From assembly GCA_029260035.1 (NCBI GenBank), contig JAJDEA010000106.1:1-43993 (forward strand): a stretch of DNA of 43,993 nucleotides, in the 5' to 3' direction. The notes under the pieces were generated by a model, which saw only the letters and a program-made list of their open reading frames with translations, was not told the DNA's origin and searched no databases. The position numbers were made by a program, and so were the translations under genes. Position 1 is the first letter of the stretch; every line of letters starts with the position of its first letter. Source of the DNA: Phycisphaerae bacterium. GTDB lineage: Bacteria > Planctomycetota > Phycisphaerae > UBA1845. Below, one piece after another: positions 7,491-16,481 of the stretch.

Positions 7491-8563
7491 ACGCGTGACC
7501 AGTGCAGGCTTACGATGCCCTCTGTAATTCGCGACCAAACACCAGGTCCGACAAGCCAGGCGAGAACGGGCGATGCCAAAGCTGCCGTCATCGCGACGCC
7601 ACGAAAGGTATACAGTCTGTCGATTGTGGATTGGGCAAAGGTCTTCGCGAGATCTCGGCCGTTCAAGAGGCGGTGTATCAAGCCGGAAAGAACGGCCCCG
7701 GATAACGCGACTACGCCGACGGTGCCTAACAGTGAGCAGAATAGAAGGCGATAGATCATGTCATCGCCGAATCGGCCAACACGAAGCCAGGATTCCAACG
7801 GATAGAGTGCAAGCCCGGCCATGATTGTCAGGCAGATCGCAGCTGTTGCGAGGAACAGTCGAGCGGGGCGCCACATTAATGTCATCTCAAGAATCGTGCG
7901 CAGGAATCTCATGCCGTCGTGAAGAACTCGGAGCTTGGAGTCGCCGACCCTCTCTTCGTAAGGCATCGGGATTTCCGCTATCTTGAGATGGTCATCCATC
8001 AGAACGCGTGCGCTCATCGCGGGTGTAAAGTGTAAGCCGTCTGGCAGTGGATATAATTGTTCGATCGCGTCTCGACGGATAACCCTCATGCCGCTTGCGG
8101 TGTCAGTCACGACGCGATTGCTGAGTAGCGAGAGGATAGTGGCGTATATCCGATTGCCCAGCCGGCGAATCTTCGGCATTTTGCTTTGCGGATTCATTCT
8201 GGAGCCGATCGCCACATCGCAACCCTTTTCGGAAAGCTCCGTGCAGAGGTGTGCGAAGAATTCCGGATCGCAAGTGCCGTCCGCGTCCAAAAACGCAACA
8301 AGCTCGCCCTTACTCTCAGCGAAGCCTTTCTTGATGGCTGCTCCGTAGCCTTGGTTCGTTTCAAAAACGATGAGCTGAATGTCGTGATACTCGGCTGCAA
8401 TGTCTGGGGTTCGGTCGGTGGACCCGTCGCTGACAACGATGATTTCAACGCTGGAAACCGGCGAATTTTTCTTGATCGTTTTGCGCGCGGCCAAGCACCG
8501 CTCAATCGTGGAGCCGATGGCTTCTTCTTCGTTTAGCGCTGGTATGACGATGGTCAGTTTCAT
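7304..8563 (-). CDS. GT2 glycosyltransferase, polyprenyl-phosphate type, membrane-anchored
   Basis: A 419-residue protein. The GT-A domain occupies about residues 1-235, with the nucleotide-binding VVSDGSTD at 43-50, the metal-binding FLDADGT at 91-97, and IGSRMNP at 119-125. This resembles dolichol-phosphate mannose synthase/undecaprenyl-phosphate glycosyltransferases that move a sugar from a nucleotide donor to a lipid phosphate on the inner membrane face. Three or four membrane segments follow (about 240-260, 270-300, 330-385) and the tail is basic. ATG at 8563 has AGGA about ten bases upstream. It is divergent from a GT-C-like gene, which often uses such lipid-linked sugars. The last ~60 codons are duplicated at 5188-5436. 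Confidence 0.88.
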   Translation of the reverse strand: MKLTIVIPALNEEEAIGSTIERCLAARKTIKKNSPVSSVEIIVVSDGSTDRTPDIAAEYHDIQLIVFETNQGYGAAIKKGFAESKGELVAFLDADGTCDPEFFAHLCTELSEKGCDVAIGSRMNPQSKMPKIRRLGNRIYATILSLLSNRVVTDTASGMRVIRRDAIEQLYPLPDGLHFTPAMSARVLMDDHLKIAEIPMPYEERVGDSKLRVLHDGMRFLRTILEMTLMWRPARLFLATAAICLTIMAGLALYPLESWLRVGRFGDDMIYRLLFCSLLGTVGVVALSGAVLSGLIHRLLNGRDLAKTFAQSTIDRLYTFRGVAMTAALASPVLAWLVGPGVWSRITEGIVSLHWSRVVLAGLIVFALVQMTISILIANIIRFHIARKTIPSSPRKLSQKTAKARTVRPGRAARATAKS

Positions 8564-8774
8564 GGCTGTAGGTTCCTATAATGTTGTCGGTGCAGACCAA
8601 GCGTCGCTTGAAATGAATTCTCAATCCGAGGTTACCTTAATCAGCTTTGAATCGATGCCGATACGACCGATAACGCAAGAAACCGAGGCTGGCACTGTGA
8701 CTACTTAACGGAGGCTTGCTTGTAGATTGCGTATTATTCGCATCGCCGTTGTCGAGGATCGATCAGGAGCACGC

Positions 8775-10613
8775 GTGAGTACTTTCTCCACTACACCGCA
8801 TGTTGGGCAACCGTCGATCGATTCCATGGCATCGCCGTTGAATGAGACGATCGCGCCCGACGTCCCGGCGAGGCAGATTCCCTGGTCACTCGTGGCTGCC
8901 TCTGTAATTGGCGTTTTCGTACTTATTGCGCTCCTGCCTTTTCGCACATACATCCCGCCGCTCATCGAGTCCGATTATTGCTACCAACTCATCGCAGCGG
9001 ATCGCATGTTTGAAGGGAAAGGACTGACCGCTCCGCTTCCGGCTGCGCCGCACCAACCTTGGTCATGGCAGGCTGACTGGAGTTTCCTGACCCAATGGCC
9101 TGCGGGTTATTCCGTCTTGGTTTGGAGCGTGAGGGCGATTCTTGACGTTCAAACGATCGAAGCCTGTCAATGGATTGGCGTCGCTGCTGCTGCGCTGGCG
9201 ATTGTCGGGTGGTTTGTTTGGACGTTACAGCTCGTTCCGGCTGGCCCTTTCGGCTTCCTACTGGCTGTTGTTGCGTGCGCCAGTGCCGTTAGTGTTCCAC
9301 TGCTTATCAATCCAACATCAGACGCCCTGCTTGTAGCTGCGGTTCCTTATTGCTTGCTCTTTGCGACAGGCGCGGTTCGCGCGTGCTTAACGCGAAACGA
9401 AACAGGAAACGGTGCGGGAGTCGGCTGGTCAATCGTATTGGCTGGCGTCGCTTCGGGGTCGCTATTCTGGATTCGATATGCGGGCATTTTTGTTCCCGTC
9501 GCGATTGGGCTCTTTATGCTGATCGCGCTGCGACGGCAACGCGCGTTCGTTTGCCGGCGAGTTAGCCTCTTCGCCATCAGCGCAATCGTGCCGATCGCTG
9601 CGCTGGTCGTTGTTAACAGCGTCTTCGGATCAGCCCGGACGATTCAATCGCAGTTTAATCTTGGTGAGTCTGTTAGCCTGGGTTTCTCGCCGAGGCTTTT
9701 TACTGAAAGCTGGTGGCGGTTTACGGACCTGGGGTTCTATGATTACCACCGGTTTACGCATTGGCTGTTCGCACTTTGGCCTTTCGCCTTGATCGCATGT
9801 TTTCTCTTGGCAAAGCCCGCAAGGCAATTCCTTAGTCGCTTCGCTACTCGCCCGGCGTGTCTCCTGTGCGGCATTACTCTCTCAGTTTTCTTCTTGTTTA
9901 TCGTTGGCGTGACCACGGTATTCGGAGACAAATACGACTACGTTGGGCTGGACCGTTATTATCTGCCCGTCAAGCCTTTGTATTATTCACTTTTCGTGGC
10001 ACCCATCGCAATGGTTCGGTTTAGGCCTATGCGATGGATCGTGTGCGCGGGTTTCGTCGTAGCGTGCCTATGGATTTCCCAGCAGGATTGGAAAAGGCCC
10101 TATTTGCGACAGCTCACAGCTGGCCATGCCGTGACTTCGTTTGGTGCGCGCTCCCGTTGTTTTGAACCCGGGGCGAAAGAGCTTTACTGTTGGCTTGAAG
10201 AATATACGAACGAACGTGACGACGTTGTCGTTATCAGCAATTTCCACGAGTACGTTTCGCTTGAAACCGGCATTTCCGCACTTCCGGTTCCGACAAGTCG
10301 AGCCGATCTGGATAAATGGTTAGAGCGGCTTCGGGCGTCGCGCGAACTATCCAATGTCGAAGTTCTGTTTGTTCTCGATCTGAGCAACCATTGGCGCGAC
10401 TATTGGATACCAGACCCCAAAGAAACCACCTCGATGTTCCACTTGACGCCGTTTCTCGGCTGTCCGCCTCGCCTGCAGCGATACGTTTTGCACCGTCAAG
10501 AGCTTTCCGTGGCTGCGCAAAAAAAGGGGCGTGATACTGACGGAGGGATCAGCACCACGCCCAGCGGTTTGGAGGTAAGGAAGAGGAGAGAGTTCCTGTT
10601 TCCTTCACAATAG
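8775..10613 (+). CDS. Polytopic membrane protein, probable GT-C (GT39/ArnT-like) glycosyltransferase
   Basis: A protein of about 612 residues with a cytoplasmic N-terminus, then roughly ten hydrophobic segments, then a soluble C-terminal domain of about 160 residues. The first extracytoplasmic loop starts with YIPPLIESDYCYQLIAADRM, where acidic residues sit as in GT-C enzymes that take sugars from polyprenyl phosphates. WPAGYSVL in that loop is also typical. The family call is by topology and these features, not a full match. The frame opens at a TTG at 8727, but the GTG at 8775 has AGGAGC four bases upstream and is preferred. It lies 211 bases from the divergent GT2 gene, which could make its lipid-linked donor. 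Confidence 0.7.
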   Translation: MSTFSTTPHVGQPSIDSMASPLNETIAPDVPARQIPWSLVAASVIGVFVLIALLPFRTYIPPLIESDYCYQLIAADRMFEGKGLTAPLPAAPHQPWSWQADWSFLTQWPAGYSVLVWSVRAILDVQTIEACQWIGVAAAALAIVGWFVWTLQLVPAGPFGFLLAVVACASAVSVPLLINPTSDALLVAAVPYCLLFATGAVRACLTRNETGNGAGVGWSIVLAGVASGSLFWIRYAGIFVPVAIGLFMLIALRRQRAFVCRRVSLFAISAIVPIAALVVVNSVFGSARTIQSQFNLGESVSLGFSPRLFTESWWRFTDLGFYDYHRFTHWLFALWPFALIACFLLAKPARQFLSRFATRPACLLCGITLSVFFLFIVGVTTVFGDKYDYVGLDRYYLPVKPLYYSLFVAPIAMVRFRPMRWIVCAGFVVACLWISQQDWKRPYLRQLTAGHAVTSFGARSRCFEPGAKELYCWLEEYTNERDDVVVISNFHEYVSLETGISALPVPTSRADLDKWLERLRASRELSNVEVLFVLDLSNHWRDYWIPDPKETTSMFHLTPFLGCPPRLQRYVLHRQELSVAAQKKGRDTDGGISTTPSGLEVRKRREFLFPSQ

Positions 10614-10813
10614 ATTATACGCCGCGAATAGGTGGCTGGTCGTGTTTGAATTGTCATAAAATGTCAGGCAGATGCGTGGTCGCGTTTTACACGTCGCAAA
10701 GCGGGTTTACATTTGTTCGTGTGACAACGTGGTTACGCTCTTGCTTAGCGACGGCTAACCAATAAGGCAGGTCTAAGTACTCCGATGACAGTATTTCCCG
10801 GTTTAGAGAATGG

Positions 10814-12130
10814 CTACCGCCTAGGCGAAACGCGCAGTGTTTGTACGTCGATTCCTTTGGCGGGTGGTTTACCGGAGAATTCCGGCGGATTGCCAGCCCC
10901 ACGATCAGGAACAACCGGAGGCGGGAACACCCACACCGCGCGAAGCTGTTCGTCCCCGTCGAGAAAGACATTGCCAGGAAACGATGCCCCATCGTCTACG
11001 TCTTCAATGAACACTTCGCGGTCGAGTGTCAGAATGGCTTGCTCCTTGCCGCCGGTAGGCGTAAAGAGCCGACGGTTTGTCACTTCGTAAACCTGACCGT
11101 TGACCTCGTCGATGAAAAACGTTCCCTGTTGAAAGAAATCGACGACGAAAGGATCCGTAGGGAGCGTCGGATTGTTCACTTCCACCACGGTCGGAACGCC
11201 CGTAATACTCGTTTTCGAGATGATATTAGAAGGTGGGATGTACACCTGAACCCGCCAGGGAACGGGGAAGAGCAGGTCGTCATCTTCCGGCAATGCTTGA
11301 GGCGTCACAGGTAATGCGCGTTGAAGCGGGTCTGGTGTGATGGATGCGTCCTGCTGCGCATAGCGAGCGGTGGATCGAGGCCTTTTTAGGGCTGCGTAGT
11401 ACATCGTGAAGTTTCGCTCGCTGTCGATGTCTTCCAATAGTGTCGCCTCTGCGAGTTTGTGGAATACCGCGTAAGCAAAGCGTCGCTCGTCCAGCTCGTT
11501 ATCCCACTCTTCATCCAACCCGGTAAACGCTCCCTGTGCATCAACGTTCAGTCGAGGCCTGAGCGGCGGATAGACCCGATCCTCCAGACGTATCTGAGGC
11601 CGGCCATAAGCGACCTCATAGAAAAACGCAGCGGCGGTACCGAATGGTAGATCTGCAGGAATCTGAGCGAGACGGAACGGGGGGCTGGCTGCCGATGTCG
11701 CATCATTTCGCTCAGGATAATAACCCGGCATCGGTCCAAGCTTGGCATTTTCAATGTGCAGTGAATGCACACGAGGCTGCATCTCTGTCGGGCCCGTTAC
11801 GAAAGGTGGTACGACGTTTTCATCTATGATCAAGTCCCCGGCGAAACTCCCTCGGCTTTCTTCGGACGCCGACACTTGTCGAGAGTTATCTACCTGCAAC
11901 AGCCATTCGCACGTTGTGTGGGCCAGGTTATACATCGCTCGTTGGCTGGTGAACTCTGTCAGATCGCTGGCACGACGCCATGCAATGGGGAACATCGTCG
12001 CGACCATGATAAGGCCGATGCCGAGTATGACGATGGCGATCATCAGTTCGAGCAGGGAGAATCCCGCGCGATTGCGCGTTCTTCTGTCGACGGCTTCGGT
12101 CTTTGCTTGCTTGTGCGGCTTTTGGATCAT
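10814..12130 (-). CDS. Prepilin-like protein (PilV/GspI-like N-terminus)
   Basis: A 438-residue protein, last gene of the pilus/T2S operon. The N-terminal 23 residues are basic and hydrophilic, followed by G-FSLLELMIAIVILGIGLI, a class III signal with Gly at -1 and Glu at +5. It differs from the other four prepilins, which have Ala at -1. The GIGL pattern and ATMFPIAWRRA are closest to PilV/GspI-type minor pilins. The remainder is unusually long (minor pilins are usually 120-200 residues) and has no family I recognise. The ATG shares a base with the stop of the upstream gene (TAATG), indicating coupled translation. Confidence 0.82.
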   Translation of the reverse strand: MIQKPHKQAKTEAVDRRTRNRAGFSLLELMIAIVILGIGLIMVATMFPIAWRRASDLTEFTSQRAMYNLAHTTCEWLLQVDNSRQVSASEESRGSFAGDLIIDENVVPPFVTGPTEMQPRVHSLHIENAKLGPMPGYYPERNDATSAASPPFRLAQIPADLPFGTAAAFFYEVAYGRPQIRLEDRVYPPLRPRLNVDAQGAFTGLDEEWDNELDERRFAYAVFHKLAEATLLEDIDSERNFTMYYAALKRPRSTARYAQQDASITPDPLQRALPVTPQALPEDDDLLFPVPWRVQVYIPPSNIISKTSITGVPTVVEVNNPTLPTDPFVVDFFQQGTFFIDEVNGQVYEVTNRRLFTPTGGKEQAILTLDREVFIEDVDDGASFPGNVFLDGDEQLRAVWVFPPPVVPDRGAGNPPEFSGKPPAKGIDVQTLRVSPRR

Positions 12131-13080
12131 TATCTGTTTTCGCCCAACGGGCCACGTATCACCGAGCCGGTAATTCTGCTTACATAGAAAGGCTGTCCTT
12201 GATCGAGCAAGTATTCGCGCTGTGCAAGTGGGTCGTCAATGTCGCGAAATACAGAATCGTCGTAAACCAGCAGCCCATCGACGGACGGGAAGTTGATCGC
12301 GACGGTGCTCGTTTCATCTTCAACAACAAGGTATTCCATCGCCAAGTTTACTCGGGAAATCATCGCCTTGTTGTCATCCTTGGTGTGATACTCGTTGACG
12401 ACTGGGGTTCCCGATTCGTTCGCTCCGGGGCTGACCGGCAAGCCGGTGACGTCGCCTACGAGAAACGGGTCGGCTGTGTTCGTGTCTTCATCCCGAATCA
12501 ACACATCGCGCCAGACGACAAGTTGTCCCTCGTTGGAATAGACCATCGAGAAATGGTTTCGATGTCGTTGCGTCTTGTTTGTCATAGGTGGCGGGTTAGT
12601 GAAATCGTCGTTTGCGAGTTCCACTTCGGTGAAAGTGATAAAGTCATCTTTTGCGCCAGGCTGATCATCTTCGACCGCGTATCGCGGCACGACTCGCATG
12701 GGTGCGGGTAAGGTCCGGGCTGGGCCTGCGACGCGAAAAATGTTCTCCCACTCTTCTTTGCCCGCCTGCTCCGGGTCTTGCTCGATGGGGACGATCGTCT
12801 GTACGCCAGCTTCGCTGATAAAGAAGAAGAGTCCTGATTGTGTGCCTGAGCCAATCGTCGAGCGGGCACGCGTTGTAGACAATAAGCCTCGGATGGTGTT
12901 TTCTGCATCGGCTATACGGCGGTTTTCCCAAAGTGCGCTTGTGGCGGGAAGAACCAATGTGACAAGAATCGCAACGATCGCGACGACAACGATTAACTCG
13001 ATGAGTGTAAAGGCGTCGCGCTTCGATTGCAACGGTTCGACTGGACGTTGTTGATGTTGGATGGTTCGCGATGTACCCAT
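12130..13080 (-). CDS. Prepilin-like protein (GspH/pseudopilin type)
   Basis: About 316 residues. The frame opens earlier (13131), but the ATG at 13080 lies just after the upstream stop (TGA-C-ATG) with GGAA a few bases before it, so I use it. A leader of about 25 residues ends in SKRDA, followed by FTLIELIVVVAIVAILVTLV, a prepilin-peptidase substrate with Ala at -1 and Glu at +5. The mature part is long for a pseudopilin and rich in Asp/Glu; its fold is not recognised. It would be inserted in the inner membrane and assembled by the ATPases and GspF encoded upstream in the operon. Confidence 0.82.
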   Translation of the reverse strand: MGTSRTIQHQQRPVEPLQSKRDAFTLIELIVVVAIVAILVTLVLPATSALWENRRIADAENTIRGLLSTTRARSTIGSGTQSGLFFFISEAGVQTIVPIEQDPEQAGKEEWENIFRVAGPARTLPAPMRVVPRYAVEDDQPGAKDDFITFTEVELANDDFTNPPPMTNKTQRHRNHFSMVYSNEGQLVVWRDVLIRDEDTNTADPFLVGDVTGLPVSPGANESGTPVVNEYHTKDDNKAMISRVNLAMEYLVVEDETSTVAINFPSVDGLLVYDDSVFRDIDDPLAQREYLLDQGQPFYVSRITGSVIRGPLGENR

Positions 13081-13081
13081 G

Positions 13082-14137
13082 TCAGTTCCTTGGCAGGAGC
13101 TTTTCAGCCAGCGCCTCGTTGGCATAAGCATTGTCTAGATTGAATGGATTGGTCAGCCCCGGGTTTCCCAATGTGGAGTTCGCCATCCAATCTTCGACAA
13201 ACGAAGCCGTTATATCCTGCATGCTTTCTTCGGTTGCCTGATCGTCTCCGTTAGGTCCGAGTGACATAATGACAGGCTGTCCGCCGTTCAAGCGAACGAC
13301 TTCCGTAGAAACCTGATTCCAGTCGGCGTGGTTGCTCGACGGGACGACGGTGCCCGATGACTTGATTGGAAAATCCCTTTGCGCGAAATATCGGATGGGG
13401 TTTCCCCAGTTGTCCACGATATACCGAATCTGCAGGTCAACTTCTTCCTGCCATGACCCATCCGGCCCGCCACCCGATAGGTCGCCTCGATCAAGAAATT
13501 GAATCGGCTCTCCCTTGTTGTCCAGCGCGCCGGGCGATCTGTTCTTGCCCGGGATTCGATCAAGCATGACTTTGGACTGGTTTCCGAACATCTCAACGGC
13601 CAGGACCAGCGCCGCAACGTCACGGTGCTCAAATTCGGGCATGGCTGGGCCGTCGGTGTGGAATCGCATGACGGGATATCCGCCGCTACTTGTACCGGTC
13701 ACGACGACCGCCTTGCCGACGGCCAGGGTTCCGCCGGAAGCAGGATCGCTGCCCGGCAAGCCGTCGGCGGTGAAGATGTCCAACTCATCGGGTGGGAACA
13801 AGCCATAACGATTCTTGTAGATGGCATGCCCCGAGCCTGTTGCCTTTTGTTGATAAGCGCCGGTAACGCCCGGTTTTTCTCGGTTGAACTCTTCAACCAC
13901 GTCCTGCACGGCGGTGAGCAGAAGTTTCGTGCTGTTGGTTTTGGAACTGTCCACGAGCGACGTACCCGCCACGATGATCGCGCCAAGAAGAATGATGATG
14001 ACTGCGATAACGACCAGCAATTCGATGAGCGTGAATGCGTGCTGTGTGACCAATGCCCCTCGGGGGGACTGCGCAAAGCATCGAGCCAGCATTCGATTGG
14101 AAGCAGACGTGTTGCCAGGTTGTAATCGCATACTCAT
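13082..14137 (-). CDS. Prepilin-like protein (pseudopilin)
   Basis: About 351 residues from the ATG at 14137, which lies 13 bases after the upstream stop; an in-frame ATG at 14131 is also possible. The frame extends further upstream, but those codons overlap the previous gene. The leader is about 33 residues and ends in LVTQHA, followed by FTLIELLVVIAVIIILLGA. The C-terminal region holds VIMSLGPNGDDQ, which resembles a weak version of the GspG loop (S-x-G-x-D/N-G) but lacks the GT-x-DD-V part. It probably belongs to the fibre with the two GspG-like neighbours; its exact role is unknown. Confidence 0.82.
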   Translation of the reverse strand: MSMRLQPGNTSASNRMLARCFAQSPRGALVTQHAFTLIELLVVIAVIIILLGAIIVAGTSLVDSSKTNSTKLLLTAVQDVVEEFNREKPGVTGAYQQKATGSGHAIYKNRYGLFPPDELDIFTADGLPGSDPASGGTLAVGKAVVVTGTSSGGYPVMRFHTDGPAMPEFEHRDVAALVLAVEMFGNQSKVMLDRIPGKNRSPGALDNKGEPIQFLDRGDLSGGGPDGSWQEEVDLQIRYIVDNWGNPIRYFAQRDFPIKSSGTVVPSSNHADWNQVSTEVVRLNGGQPVIMSLGPNGDDQATEESMQDITASFVEDWMANSTLGNPGLTNPFNLDNAYANEALAEKLLPRN

Positions 14138-14150
14138 CCGCCCCAATGCG

Positions 14151-15182
14151 CTAGTTGACGTCTCGAGTCCAGTTGACGACATCGTCCTCCGTTCCGTAGA
14201 CGCTGTCCGGGCCTGCACTGATAAGCAGGTAGGAATCCTTACGCACCGCTTTGTTGCCCTTCGTTGTTCGATCGAGAATCAGCCTGGCGAAACTGCCGTC
14301 GAACGTCGGATCATCGTCAATATCGACTGTTGGCATCGGGTTGACGGCGTCGCCGATGTTGGAGTAGGTCGTGCCCGGCGGAGTTTGCAGCCCGGCTCCG
14401 AAGTCGACACCCTGCAGCGTAAGCGAGCCGTTGACTGACCCTGTGATGACACCATTGTCCTCCTGGCGATAGGTGCCGGTCTTGGTCGCGGTTGAAAGCA
14501 TCTGACGACCGCCTCGATTGGCCTTGTAATACAGGATTGGCAACTGCCAGCGGTCTACGAATAGCATGAGGTCTTTCGTGGGGGTACTGGCTTCCGAGTC
14601 AGGCCAAGTGAGCACGACGCCGTCGTCGGTTAGCTGTTGAAGCGACCGAACGCTTTTGTTCTTCATGTCGTCGTCAACGTACCCACCGCCCGTGCCATAG
14701 CGCGATCGCATTGGTTCGAACGTTGTCGTGTCCAATGCGTAAGCCCCGGTGGGTGGACCTGGCGCCTGGTGCGTGCTGGTTGCCCATTTTCCGTCTTTGC
14801 GATCGAAATCCTTAAACCCCGGCGGGCCGTTGAGGTCAGCGCCCAACATAGCTTGGAGCAGCAGGTGTGCTCCGGCGACGCGGACATCAGGCTGTTGAGG
14901 GGCGGTCGTGGAATTGGGATCGGCTATTTTGTGTCGTGCCGCTTTGACGTCACCAGATGATGGAGGAAGCGTTCCACCCAACCTTTGCTCTCCCTGAAAA
15001 AGCTGAATACCGGTGGACAGGGCGGTGAATTGAGCTTGCGTAGCGGCGACGTTGGCCCGCGCGCGAATACCCGCAACCGCGGGAAGCAATACGCCAATAA
15101 GCAGTGCAATAATGGATATCACGACGAGCAGTTCGATAAGCGTGAAAGCTGGTCGCGGGTTATGTCGTTTGCAGTAAGTCAT
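14151..15182 (-). CDS. GspG-like pseudopilin
   Basis: About 343 residues from the ATG at 15182, which has GAAGGA upstream; the open frame to 15239 overlaps the previous gene. The leader of only 11-12 residues ends in NPRPA, followed by FTLIELLVVISIIALLIGVL. The C-terminus carries LLISAGPDSVYGTEDDVVNW, which matches the calcium-binding C-terminal loop of the major T2S pseudopilin GspG (S-x-G-x-D-x2-x-GT-x-DD-V/I-x-N). GspG itself is about 140 residues, so this protein has a large insertion between the N-terminal helix and the calcium loop. It would be an exposed fibre subunit. Confidence 0.85.
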   Translation of the reverse strand: MTYCKRHNPRPAFTLIELLVVISIIALLIGVLLPAVAGIRARANVAATQAQFTALSTGIQLFQGEQRLGGTLPPSSGDVKAARHKIADPNSTTAPQQPDVRVAGAHLLLQAMLGADLNGPPGFKDFDRKDGKWATSTHQAPGPPTGAYALDTTTFEPMRSRYGTGGGYVDDDMKNKSVRSLQQLTDDGVVLTWPDSEASTPTKDLMLFVDRWQLPILYYKANRGGRQMLSTATKTGTYRQEDNGVITGSVNGSLTLQGVDFGAGLQTPPGTTYSNIGDAVNPMPTVDIDDDPTFDGSFARLILDRTTKGNKAVRKDSYLLISAGPDSVYGTEDDVVNWTRDVN

Positions 15183-15238
15183 GGTCGATTCCTTCGATGC
15201 TGAGAGTCTGTCTCCGAGAAGTTGGTGGCTTATTGCCA

Positions 15239-16354
15239 TTATTGTGGCTCTGTCGTAAGCGGGAAGTTGGTTACGTCGTCCATCGTGCCGTACTTTCCGT
15301 CCGCGCCCGCACTGATCAACAGGAATCTCTTCGGGTTGGCAACTCGTAACGGCGTTTTGGCGGGAATCTGCTTACCCGCAGCGCGATCGGCTTGCATATC
15401 GCGTAGTTGCTTTCGATCAAGAATAAAATGTGCGAAGGTTTTTGCTGCGATGGCGTCAGTCGGGTCGGAAAGCGCGTCCGCGTCGAGCGCGTCCCCAGCC
15501 ACCGCGATATCATGTGCTCGAGCGCCAAAGTCAAAGCCTGGTTCGACTTCGTCGCCAGTGAATCCATGGTTGTCATCGTGGACGTAGTAGGGTGGACCTT
15601 CGAGTTGTATTCCCCCGGTATAGGAATTGTCAGGATCGCGTTCATCCGCGACGATATTGCGAGGCGTCCCGCCGCGATTCGACGCATAGTAAAGAACCGG
15701 CTGCTCAAAAGCATCAATAATTACAGGCAGGTGTTTCATGACATCCCAATCCGGGAAGAGGTTCATGTTTGGTCTGCCTTCAATGTCCTCGGTTCGCACC
15801 GTGGGCGTCTTGTTTGGGTCCATGTACAAGGGTTTTCTTTCGAGCTGCTTTTCGCCGGAGCCGAACGGATCTTGCGTGTACCATTTCCATGGCTCTTTTC
15901 GAATCGTCCCTTTCTTGGGTATCGATCTTCGGCTTACATACCCTTCGCCATCCACGCCCATCAACATCGCGGGCAACCAATGTGCGCCATTGACGACCGG
16001 CGGCTGTTGTTGGACGAATGGAAACTCTCCCATGATGGGGTCGAAGGTATAGCCGGGAATGGGGGGGTGAGAGAACGAAGGGGGAAAGCCGTTAGTTTGT
16101 GGAAAGTCTCGCTCATTATCGTTCTTGAAGGAATCCAGGCCGATTTCGATGGTTCGGATGAGGCCCTTTGTCGTAGATTTTTTGGCTGTGCGTCGGGCGC
16201 CATTGAGCGCCGGAATTAGGATTCCGATCAACACCGTGATGATGAACATAACGGTGAGCAATTCAATCAGTGTAAAAGCATGTGCCCGACCCGCGCGAGT
16301 TCGGTTTGCTTTTGCGCGGTGGCTGTTGGTGGGTGTTGACGGCATGGCAGTCAT
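15239..16354 (-). CDS. GspG-like pseudopilin
   Basis: About 371 residues. The start is uncertain: GTG at 16372, ATG at 16354 with AGGAG just upstream, or ATG at 16345. The leader ends in GRAHA, followed by FTLIELLTVMFIITVLIGIL. The C-terminus has FLLISAGADGKYGTMDDVTN, the GspG calcium-loop pattern, shared with the next gene. Between them lies a long region with several Pro/Gly-rich loops and no recognised domain. It is the first of five prepilin genes after gspF and is packed closely with its neighbours. Two GspG-like genes side by side suggest duplication followed by divergence. Confidence 0.85.
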   Translation of the reverse strand: MTAMPSTPTNSHRAKANRTRAGRAHAFTLIELLTVMFIITVLIGILIPALNGARRTAKKSTTKGLIRTIEIGLDSFKNDNERDFPQTNGFPPSFSHPPIPGYTFDPIMGEFPFVQQQPPVVNGAHWLPAMLMGVDGEGYVSRRSIPKKGTIRKEPWKWYTQDPFGSGEKQLERKPLYMDPNKTPTVRTEDIEGRPNMNLFPDWDVMKHLPVIIDAFEQPVLYYASNRGGTPRNIVADERDPDNSYTGGIQLEGPPYYVHDDNHGFTGDEVEPGFDFGARAHDIAVAGDALDADALSDPTDAIAAKTFAHFILDRKQLRDMQADRAAGKQIPAKTPLRVANPKRFLLISAGADGKYGTMDDVTNFPLTTEPQ

Positions 16355-16481
16355 ATTCTCCTTGGCATTCACTTCCTAATTATCGCGCAACTTCTGGAAG
16401 AACCGCCCCGTATGGAGCAAGCTCAATTCTACTGTCGTGACCGATTGCGGGTTCACCGTTCTCGTTATCCCGGCTTCTCGC

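Noticed and set aside
8727..8774. Upstream TTG start for the GT-C-like protein
   Set aside because: The GTG at 8775 has a well-placed AGGAGC and the extra 16 residues add no domain.
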